This document shows positions 45,162-52,995 of a stretch of 64,000 nucleotides of DNA, piece after piece. The position numbers and the translations under genes were made by a program. Below the pieces are notes generated by a model, which made no database searches, was not told the origin of the DNA, and was given only the letters and a program-made list of their open reading frames with translations. Source of the stretch: Paramuribaculum sp. (GTDB lineage: Bacteria; Bacteroidota; Bacteroidia; Bacteroidales; Muribaculaceae); assembly GCA_022511125.1 (NCBI GenBank), contig JAFLSD010000001.1, positions 62,001 through 126,000 of the forward strand. The letters run 5' to 3'. Position 1 is the stretch's first letter. Every line of letters starts with the position of its first letter.

Positions 45162-46109
45162 TTAATAGGCATGTAGACCTGATGTTACAAAAAACCATGT
45201 GAAAATTACTGCCGCGAAACCCACTATCACCATACTGCGTCTTAATGAGGGATATGTTCCGCTTTTTCGCCATAAGAACAAGATTATGAGATAGATCATA
45301 AAGGTAACCAAAGCACCCGTCTCTTTAGGGTCCCATCCCCAATAGCGACCCCAAGCTTCGAAAGCCCAGAGCGAACCGCATAAAACACCGGCACCCAGAG
45401 TTATTTCCCCGGCTAACAAACAATCGAACACTTTTTTGCCGATATTTCCTACTATCGCTGCTATTGTACTTATCAAAAATAACGAATAGGAGGCAATCAC
45501 CAACGGTACATGAATGACAAGCCATACCGATGACAACGCAGGATTTTCAGCCCTTAAAGCCGGATGAGATCCCCATAAGATCGACGGCAACATCAACAGT
45601 CCTGTAAGGATTGTGACTATCCTGATAAAGTTCACGCTTCGGTGTTTATACAGAACCAACATCATTAGAACAAGGCCTAATGCCACGGCCGAATAAGTAT
45701 CGGTTGCTGTACGCAAGGGTAAGCCGCCCGATAAAATCCAATAAAATACGAAATTACCTGTTTCAGCAATCAATAAAAGCCAGAGGGATCCATATAGCAT
45801 CCTTTTCTTTCCCCAAAAACTCAGAAAACAGCAAAGAGCCGCAACAATCAAGCACAAAAAACCGGGATTAATCCGATTATAGATGCGTTCTACCGATACT
45901 CTTTCACGGCTCAAATAAGGCGATTTCACCGGAATTGGGATTGAAATGGAGTCTGCCAACACGCTGTCACCATGACACTCAGCTAAAACCGACTCATATA
46001 GAGCCACCCTGCCGTTAACTCTCACCTGAGTGTCTCCCTGCAAGGATTGTGAATAGCAAACAAACGGCAGAAAAAATAATAGCAACGATTTAATAAGGCG
46101 CATATTCAT
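45162..46109 (-). CDS. ccsA: CcsA/ResC-type cytochrome c assembly protein (short)
   Basis: 315 residues. A signal-like N-terminus and an extracytoplasmic segment to about residue 80 precede six or so membrane spans. The tryptophan-rich heme-handling motif WGRYWGWDPKETGA is at 253-266, and His200 (VIHVPL) is a candidate heme ligand. CcsA with CcsB/ResB attaches heme to CxxCH proteins outside the membrane. No ResB gene is visible here, and it may be elsewhere. Its first 20 bases overlap the end of the Rid-family gene. The c-heme PD40 lipoprotein at 34672 is a possible client. Confidence 0.82.
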   Translation of the reverse strand: MNMRLIKSLLLFFLPFVCYSQSLQGDTQVRVNGRVALYESVLAECHGDSVLADSISIPIPVKSPYLSRERVSVERIYNRINPGFLCLIVAALCCFLSFWGKKRMLYGSLWLLLIAETGNFVFYWILSGGLPLRTATDTYSAVALGLVLMMLVLYKHRSVNFIRIVTILTGLLMLPSILWGSHPALRAENPALSSVWLVIHVPLVIASYSLFLISTIAAIVGNIGKKVFDCLLAGEITLGAGVLCGSLWAFEAWGRYWGWDPKETGALVTFMIYLIILFLWRKSGTYPSLRRSMVIVGFAAVIFTWFFVTSGLHAY

Positions 46110-47235
46110 CCGAACCTTTGTCGGTTATAGCCATGCATTCCATCTCCACCAACCATCCGGGACGGCATACCGAGGCCTGTACTACGATATATGGAATGTG
46201 TGGATAGTTCTCCTCCATTATTTCTTTTATTTTTCCGCTGTCAGCGATATCCCGCACATATACGATTATATGCATTATATCCTCGCTTTTAGCTGCCCCT
46301 TCATTCAGAAGAATATTTACATTTTCAATCATCCTCTGAGCCTGTTTGACAATGTTGCCGGGAGCTACTACCTGACCCTTGTTGTCGATGCTCGCCGTTC
46401 CTGAAATAAAGACATGCCTGCGATCTCCGTAAATTATGGCTGTTCCTCTTTCGAAAGAGACACCGTAGTCTGACGTCCTGTTAAGGTGCGTTTCTCCTTT
46501 GAGATATACTGTTTGGGTTCTTTCCAACCCTCCTGCCGAGTATGCGTCCATTGTCACTAAAGCGTCAAATACCGCGTTAGCCCCTTCTATTCCCGTGCTT
46601 GCGATAAAATGATTCGAATCAGTCAATCCTTCTTCCCGGAAAACCTCGTTGCGGGCTTTCACCATCCCGCGGTATCTATTGTCGATATCCCTCACATAAA
46701 TCCATGTCCTATGGCAATCTCGCTCTAATGTCAACCCTTCTCGTTTAAGGCCTTCTGTAAGATTATGGAACAAAAGTTTGGTTGCTTCATAGCTGTCAAC
46801 TCCGCCGATGGCTCCTCCCGTGAACCAAAAATCGGAATAATTTCCTCGTTCTACGCATACCAATCCGTTACGATTCGCCAAATTGACTTCCGATGTGAAA
46901 ATAACCATCATCCCGGCTTTCACGGCTCCATAAAGTGGACTTTGACCGATTACAGACAATGCTGCGCCATCATTACCGCAGATTTCCTTTACAGCCGAAA
47001 TCTGATTGGCCGGATCGGAAAGAAAAATCCTCTTCATCACGACCTTCAGTCCGGCTCCTTCCTTCATGGCGAGGAAACAGCGAAGTGCATTTTCCATTCT
47101 GACAAGTTGATCGCGCACATCTCCTTCACCGCTCGACGGTAACAAAATGGCATGTGCTTCGGCTCTGGCTGCCTCGGGACGGAATATCGATATGTCCGCT
47201 GACACTCCGTTAGATTTAATCCTCATCCTAATCAT
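46090..47235 (-). CDS. Two-domain Rid (YjgF/chorismatase-like) protein
   Basis: 381 residues with no signal peptide. The C-terminal half is a clear Rid fold: FISGTASIDNKGQVVAPGNIVKQAQRMIENVN, then IVYVRDIAD and CRPGWLVEMECMAI, with the conserved Arg and Glu of Rid enzymes. The N-terminal half looks like a second, diverged Rid-like domain. The two-domain layout and CRPGWLVE resemble FkbO/Hyg5-type chorismatases, but simple imine deaminase activity is also possible. It lies directly upstream of, and overlaps, ccsA. ATG at 47235 is used; a second in-frame ATG lies nine bases later. Confidence 0.75.
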   Translation of the reverse strand: MIRMRIKSNGVSADISIFRPEAARAEAHAILLPSSGEGDVRDQLVRMENALRCFLAMKEGAGLKVVMKRIFLSDPANQISAVKEICGNDGAALSVIGQSPLYGAVKAGMMVIFTSEVNLANRNGLVCVERGNYSDFWFTGGAIGGVDSYEATKLLFHNLTEGLKREGLTLERDCHRTWIYVRDIDNRYRGMVKARNEVFREEGLTDSNHFIASTGIEGANAVFDALVTMDAYSAGGLERTQTVYLKGETHLNRTSDYGVSFERGTAIIYGDRRHVFISGTASIDNKGQVVAPGNIVKQAQRMIENVNILLNEGAAKSEDIMHIIVYVRDIADSGKIKEIMEENYPHIPYIVVQASVCRPGWLVEMECMAITDKGSDEYAPY

Positions 47236-47315
47236 ACCGCAAAATTACAAAATAAACTTTCATCCTCCACATCCACTGCCTATTTCCTTCAGAAAGTAAA
47301 GGGTTATTAATGGAA

Positions 47316-47345
47316 GAGAGGGTGGATCGTCTGATCCACCCTCTC
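47316..47345 (-). terminator. Hairpin after the first susD
   Basis: A perfect 13-bp stem, GAGAGGGTGGATC (47316-47328) with GATCCACCCTCTC (47333-47345), around a GTCT loop. It lies 40 bases after the susD stop and before the Rid gene. No long T run follows on the minus strand, so it may protect the message end or give partial termination. Confidence 0.65.
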
Positions 47346-47385
47346 GGGTTAAATGAAGATAAAAACCTTTTACTAACTTATTTTA

Positions 47386-49503
47386 TTACTTCCATAACTC
47401 CTGCTGTTCGAGATTCGGATTAAGCATGATTTCATCCGAAGGAATCGGGTTGAGATAGAACTTTTCAAGCCATCCCTTACCCTGGAGCAATGGATCATAA
47501 TAGTAGTAGAGATGTCCCTTGTCGCCGGCTGCCTGAAGTTCTGCCGAAGTATATTCGCGTCCCGTTTCCGGATTGCGGATACCAGTTGCGATACCGGCTA
47601 CCGGCACGAGAACTGTCGAAGCGTTTTCAACAAATATTCCGTAAGGCTGTTTGTTTACAAAGTAGTCAGCCTTATGCCAACGGCGGATGTCGTCCCATGA
47701 GAAGCTTTCGCCCATGAGTTCTATCAGACGTTCGCGGCGGATTTCCCAAAGGATCGGGTCAACGGTCGGGTCACGATCCGGGTCGAACGAACCATCGATT
47801 TGAGCTACGTTCATCAAGCCTACTTCGGCTCTCTGACGGAGTTTGTTGATAGTGCGGTCGGCAACGCCTTGATCGAATTGTCCGAGCTCGTATTTTGCCT
47901 CTGCAAGGTTGAGCATCGTTTCTTCAATGTGAATGAGGGGTTTATCAGCTATCTCGCGAGGGTTGTTCTGATCCTGACGATCCCAGCCTGCGTGATGTTT
48001 CCAGAAGAAATATCCGCTGTGGAGGCGCTGGAAAGCGCGGCCCTGATACAGACCTATCATACCCTGACCCACTACAGTAGATGCGTTTTTGTTTGTTGAA
48101 AGCACATTGGGTACATTGCAGCTTACATTACCGCCCCAGTTTCCTGAAGGAAGGGTTTTGTGACCCATAGTGTAGTCATAGTCGGCATTGAAAGCACGGA
48201 TGAGATATGAACCGTCGCCCTGCAGTTTACCTCTGTCAGGGAACTGATTGATATACTCATTGAACGGGCTGTTGGCATCGAGTTTACGGTAACCGTTAGT
48301 GCCAATCGGTCCTTCAACAAAGTAGGGAGGCATTACAGTTTGCCACATACGCGGGTCGCGGTTACGGAATGTCTTGTAAACATCGCAGTTAGCATAGTCG
48401 TAAGGCTGTGCCGCCTGCTGGTACTGTCCGTCCACGTAGTCATAGTATTTAACGTTAGCGTTGTGGATGGGCAGTCCGTCCTTCGTGAGATAGAGGTCGA
48501 TAGTCGACTGCGGGAGTTCCATTGTGGCCGATGCAATGTGTTCGAAGTGGCCGATACGGTGCATCTTGTAGTTTTCAACATATTTCATGTAAAGAAGTAC
48601 ACCGGGTACGCCCTGAAGATTTTCTGTAGTCCAAAGCTGTCCCCATCCTTTACCGGGATAAGCGTCGATACCTGTACCCATATAGAGGGTATTGTGTTTC
48701 TGTATCAAGGCATCGGAAACGTCTGCGCAAACTTGCAGGAGGCGCTGACCTGTGATCCAGTTGTTGGAAGAACAAGCCGATTCGTTCACATTATGGTATT
48801 TACGCCATGTTCCTTCGAAGAGAGCGAAACGAGACATGAAAGCCTTAACAACGTCAGTATTGATTTCGTTAGCCACTGCCGGTTTGTCGGACATGTGGTC
48901 TATACACCATTGGAGGTCGTTATAGATTTCATTTGCGACATATAGTCTTGAATCTCTCGCGCCCTGCATCTCTTCGGAGTCTTCATAAAGAGTGTGGCCT
49001 ACATAGATCACGTCTCCATAGTTGAGCATCAAGCCGAAATGGTTCCAGGCACGGAAGAAACGGCCAACGCCTTCGAGATAAGCTTTTTCTTCGTCGGTTA
49101 TGTCCATTTCAGGTACATGGTCGAGCAGGATATTCGCACGACGGATGTAGATATACGGGTTGTTGTAATAAGCGCTCGTCGTCGGTATCACGTCCTGTGT
49201 CTGGCTCGCGTAACCGTTGGGATTAGTGCCGAAACCTCCGGAACCGTTGCAGATTATACCTGACCACATATCGCGCTGTGATGTTCCGACAGCACCATTT
49301 GTAACTTTCGGACCCATAGAATAGTCTGTGGTCAGCGAAGGGTATAGACCCTGTATATAAGCGGATGCAGTAGCAAACGACGAGAATGCGTTTGACTCCG
49401 ACGGGTCTGCTTTCGGATACCTTTCCAGGAAGCCGTCGTTACAAGCAGTGAGACCTGCAAGAAGCACCGTCGCTATTGCTGATTTCAAAAATATATTTTT
49501 CAT
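47386..49503 (-). CDS. SusD/RagB-family surface lipoprotein (large)
   Basis: 705 residues, large for the family. Lipobox GLTAC gives Cys21. SusD features include YPSLTTDYSM, FFRAWNHFGLMLNYGDVIYVG, and in the C-terminal part ETMLNLAEAKYELGQF, LWEIRRERLIELMGESFSWDDIRRW and the ending NPIPSDEIMLNPNLEQQELW. It is clearly homologous to the truncated SusD gene at the right edge. It lies 12 bases after its SusC partner. Near the M60 peptidase gene it may bind mucin glycopeptides. Confidence 0.93.
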   Translation of the reverse strand: MKNIFLKSAIATVLLAGLTACNDGFLERYPKADPSESNAFSSFATASAYIQGLYPSLTTDYSMGPKVTNGAVGTSQRDMWSGIICNGSGGFGTNPNGYASQTQDVIPTTSAYYNNPYIYIRRANILLDHVPEMDITDEEKAYLEGVGRFFRAWNHFGLMLNYGDVIYVGHTLYEDSEEMQGARDSRLYVANEIYNDLQWCIDHMSDKPAVANEINTDVVKAFMSRFALFEGTWRKYHNVNESACSSNNWITGQRLLQVCADVSDALIQKHNTLYMGTGIDAYPGKGWGQLWTTENLQGVPGVLLYMKYVENYKMHRIGHFEHIASATMELPQSTIDLYLTKDGLPIHNANVKYYDYVDGQYQQAAQPYDYANCDVYKTFRNRDPRMWQTVMPPYFVEGPIGTNGYRKLDANSPFNEYINQFPDRGKLQGDGSYLIRAFNADYDYTMGHKTLPSGNWGGNVSCNVPNVLSTNKNASTVVGQGMIGLYQGRAFQRLHSGYFFWKHHAGWDRQDQNNPREIADKPLIHIEETMLNLAEAKYELGQFDQGVADRTINKLRQRAEVGLMNVAQIDGSFDPDRDPTVDPILWEIRRERLIELMGESFSWDDIRRWHKADYFVNKQPYGIFVENASTVLVPVAGIATGIRNPETGREYTSAELQAAGDKGHLYYYYDPLLQGKGWLEKFYLNPIPSDEIMLNPNLEQQELWK

Positions 49504-49515
49504 GATTGCTTGCTG

Positions 49516-52500
49516 TTAAAATATGATATTCAAACCGGTGGATATTGTGCGTCTCTGCGGATAAGCGTAACCTCTGGTTTCCGGGTCGAAACCGTTAGGA
49601 AGAGACGACCATGTAGCGAGATTTTCCACTGTGCAGAACAGGCGGAGGTTCTGGATGTAGATCTTGCGCATGAGCTGTTGCGGGAACGAATATGAAAGAG
49701 TGACATTTTTCAATCTCAGATAAGCGCCGCTTGTTTTTGTTTTGTCGCTCGCGCGGAGATTGGATCCGTAGTTGCCTTTATTACCGTAAATACGGGGCAT
49801 TTCAGCATTGGGATTAGCAGCCACCATGTAGTCCGGTGATTCGGGGTTGGTGCTCTTCGGCTGCCAATAATTAGTTGTTCCGGCATAAACGGGATACCAC
49901 TGCGGGTCGCTTGTATTGCTGAACGTATAGAATAGTTCGCCAGTGTTGAATAAGTCCTGTCTGCCTACACCCTGGAAGAATGCAGATAAATCTAAGCCCT
50001 TCCATCCCACTCCGAGATTGAAGCCATAGAGATAATGGGGAGCTGTGTTACCGACGATTACTCGGTCACCCGGCTTGTCAAGAGTGCTCAGACCGGGATT
50101 GATCTGGTTAACGTCGTTATCGTTAGTCTGATAGTCGGCGATGTTTTTGAATTTGTAATCACCCGGCTGCGGAGTATAACCCTGGATTGTCGGTACACCT
50201 TCCTTCAGTTTCCATGTTCCGAGATCCTCAAAGTCGTCTACCGTGTAGAAGCCATCCCACAGATAACCCCATGTCTGACCGATTTCATAACCTTCATAGA
50301 GCGAACCGAGACTCTTACCTTCGTTGAAGTTGAGTTTGGTTATCTTTGTTGTATAGTCGGTAAGGTTGAAGCCGAGGCTGTAACGCCAGTCTGCACCGAG
50401 ACGCTGCTGCCAGTTCATTTCCAATTCCCAACCGCGAGTGCGGAGTGAACCTACGTTCTGGAGAGGAGCGGTGGCTCCGAGAACCGACGGAAGCTGAACA
50501 CTTTCCGAAAGAATGTCCTTAGTGTCGCGCTGATACCATTCGAACGAACCTGTAAGTTTGTTCTGGAATGCGCGGAAGTCGAGACCTACGTTAGTTGTGT
50601 AGATCGTTTCCCAAGTATAGTTACCGGAAATCATCTGTCCCGGAGGTGTGAGCTGTCCTACATAGCCTTCGGCGAGACCGTTGAGCCATGCCGTACCGGT
50701 TGTACTGTAGCCATAGGTTTCGATATATCCGTAATATCCGGCCGAAATCTGGTTACCGATCGAACCGTAAGAGAAACGAGGTTTAAGTTCGCTGATCCAT
50801 TTGTTCAAGCCCTGCCACCATGGTTCCTGAGCTGCATTCCATGCTACAGAGAACGAGGGGAAGAAACCGTAACGTTTTTTCTTGGGGAATTTCGACGAAC
50901 CGTCGTAACGTCCGCTTACTTCGAGCATGTAACGCTGGTCGTAGTTATAGTTCAAACGGAAGAATCCGCTACGAGTTGCGAACTGATAGTAACTGTCAGT
51001 CGGAACCACCTTACCACCGGCACCGCTGAGCGACGGAACGTCGATCAGGTTCTGATCCTGTGCGTTTACGTTATAGTAAACATAATCTTCGAGTTCCTGG
51101 TTGTAACCTGCCATAACCGAGAAGTTATGAAGCTGCTTGATGTCGAAGCGATAAGTAGCGTAGGCGTTGATAGTGTTACGAGAGGTCTTATTCCAACGTG
51201 CAACATAATAATCGTTTGCAGGATACAGACCGGGGCCTTCCTGAATCGTGGAAACGGTGTACTGACCCGAGAAGTAGTTATAGTCTACAGAACTCTTTGA
51301 GTAAGTATATTCGAAGATAGCTTCTAACCCTTTGATAGGACGGAAGATAGATTTGATGAATATACGGGGAAGGTCAGTGTTCTGATGATACGGATTGCCG
51401 AGGTCGATGATAGCACGCGGCGTACCGATGCGATAACCTAACGGATCGTAGCCGTCCGGGAGGAAGTTCTGGAGACGTGTTGAGTAGAGATATCCGTATT
51501 CAGCCACGAGCTGGTCGCGCTTACGCTGGGAATACTGGATGTCGGCTTCCTGCGTCCACCAATTGAAAATCTTAGCCGAAATAGCGGCGTTGATAGTCAG
51601 ACGACGGAATTTATCCTTGTTGCCGTAGAACGGGCCGTTTTCGTCGTAGAAGTTACCCGACATACGGAAACTGATATTGTCATTACCTCCGGAGATCGAT
51701 AGGTTGTGGTTCATTGTGAAACCGGTCTCCATCATGCGGCCGTAGATATCGTCTTGCTTCATGTAGTAACGCTTTCCGTCGGCGTTAGCAACGAATATGC
51801 CGGTATCCTCATAAAGAGTACCGAGGCTGCTGAGCTGCGAGGGATTGTTGTTGTACATGTTAAGGTATTCCAACCAGCTGTCGACATTCTGAGCGTTAGC
51901 GGCGTATGAGTTACCGAATGCTTCTTTCCATATCGGCAGATATACATCGAGACGTTCCTGTTTGGGCAGGTTGATAGCTCTGTTCCAACCGAAGTTGTTG
52001 TTGTAGTTTACCGTCACCTTGTCCTGTGCTTTAGGACGTTTCGTAGTTACAAGTACCACACCGGCAGCAGCGCGAGCACCGTAGATAGCTGAAGCGGAAG
52101 CATCCTTAAGGATAGTAACCGATTCGATATCGTTGGGGTTAAGTGCGTTAAGGTCGCCGGGTACGTTGTCGATAAGGACAAGAGCACCGATGTAGACAGC
52201 ACTACCCGAAGCATTGAGCGAAGCTGTACCGCGCACCTGAATGAAGTTGTCGGTAGAACCCGGAGTATTGCTGTTGGCTGCGATACGCAGACCGGGCATC
52301 GTACCTTGAAGTGCGTTTGCAGCGTTAGCTACGGGACGGTCACCGAGGACTTCGTCCATTTTTACCTGCGAAACAGCACCCGAAACGTTTGCTTTCTTCT
52401 GTACACCATAACCGACGACTACGACTTCGTCAAGCAAGTTATTGTCAGATAATGTAAATTCGAGTGGCTGACCATTCCACTCCAATGTAGCCGGAGTATA

Positions 52501-52794
52501 ACCGATGAACGTAGCTGTTACTTTCGACCCTTTCTTAACTCCTGCAATAGAGAATTTACCATCGATATCGGCAGCCGTTGCCAAAGTGGTACCGTCGACG
52601 CGGATTGTAGCTCCTGTCAGAGGTTCACCCTCGGCATCAAGCACCGTACCGGTAAGCGTGCCTGTAGCATCACTTTGAGCCTGGGGTGCCTGTGACGGCG
52701 AACCTGCGGTTCCGGCATAAGCGTAACCGTTAGCGATCAAACCCAGAGAGAGCAATGCCACCCATGATTTAAATCTTAAGGTTTTAGAAAACAT
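49516..52794 (-). CDS. SusC/RagA-family TonB-dependent transporter
   Basis: 1092 residues. A signal peptide is followed by a carboxypeptidase-D-like domain (GTVLDAEGEPLTGATIRVDG), the SusC motif LLDEVVVVGYGVQKKANVSG, a plug with VLIDNVPGDLNALNPNDIESVTILKDASASAIYGARAA in the usual place, and a barrel ending RRTISTGLNIIF with terminal Phe. It imports oligosaccharides or glycopeptides together with the SusD encoded 12 bases downstream. Unlike the other susC, there is no long G run in its signal region. A gap of 200 bases separates it from the M60 gene. Confidence 0.94.
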   Translation of the reverse strand: MFSKTLRFKSWVALLSLGLIANGYAYAGTAGSPSQAPQAQSDATGTLTGTVLDAEGEPLTGATIRVDGTTLATAADIDGKFSIAGVKKGSKVTATFIGYTPATLEWNGQPLEFTLSDNNLLDEVVVVGYGVQKKANVSGAVSQVKMDEVLGDRPVANAANALQGTMPGLRIAANSNTPGSTDNFIQVRGTASLNASGSAVYIGALVLIDNVPGDLNALNPNDIESVTILKDASASAIYGARAAAGVVLVTTKRPKAQDKVTVNYNNNFGWNRAINLPKQERLDVYLPIWKEAFGNSYAANAQNVDSWLEYLNMYNNNPSQLSSLGTLYEDTGIFVANADGKRYYMKQDDIYGRMMETGFTMNHNLSISGGNDNISFRMSGNFYDENGPFYGNKDKFRRLTINAAISAKIFNWWTQEADIQYSQRKRDQLVAEYGYLYSTRLQNFLPDGYDPLGYRIGTPRAIIDLGNPYHQNTDLPRIFIKSIFRPIKGLEAIFEYTYSKSSVDYNYFSGQYTVSTIQEGPGLYPANDYYVARWNKTSRNTINAYATYRFDIKQLHNFSVMAGYNQELEDYVYYNVNAQDQNLIDVPSLSGAGGKVVPTDSYYQFATRSGFFRLNYNYDQRYMLEVSGRYDGSSKFPKKKRYGFFPSFSVAWNAAQEPWWQGLNKWISELKPRFSYGSIGNQISAGYYGYIETYGYSTTGTAWLNGLAEGYVGQLTPPGQMISGNYTWETIYTTNVGLDFRAFQNKLTGSFEWYQRDTKDILSESVQLPSVLGATAPLQNVGSLRTRGWELEMNWQQRLGADWRYSLGFNLTDYTTKITKLNFNEGKSLGSLYEGYEIGQTWGYLWDGFYTVDDFEDLGTWKLKEGVPTIQGYTPQPGDYKFKNIADYQTNDNDVNQINPGLSTLDKPGDRVIVGNTAPHYLYGFNLGVGWKGLDLSAFFQGVGRQDLFNTGELFYTFSNTSDPQWYPVYAGTTNYWQPKSTNPESPDYMVAANPNAEMPRIYGNKGNYGSNLRASDKTKTSGAYLRLKNVTLSYSFPQQLMRKIYIQNLRLFCTVENLATWSSLPNGFDPETRGYAYPQRRTISTGLNIIF

Positions 52795-52871
52795 AATTAA
52801 TTAGGTATAGATTAGTAATATAAATATTTTGCACTTCAACTTTTCACAGTTGGGATTTAAGTGAAGCTGCG

Positions 52872-52879
52872 CAAAATTA
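52872..52879 (-). promoter_or_regulatory. -7 element before the first susC
   Basis: The minus strand reads TAATTTTG, about 80 bases upstream of the susC ATG, within the 200-base gap after the M60 gene. No TTG at the usual -33 distance. Confidence 0.35.
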
Positions 52880-52995
52880 AGACAAATGGGAGTAATTACA
52901 TTTCTCTCAAAAGTTAATTCATGTTAAAACCCAGTACACATCCCGAACTTTAACAATTGTGAATTTGTTATTTAAGATTTGAGACTATAGTTGAA

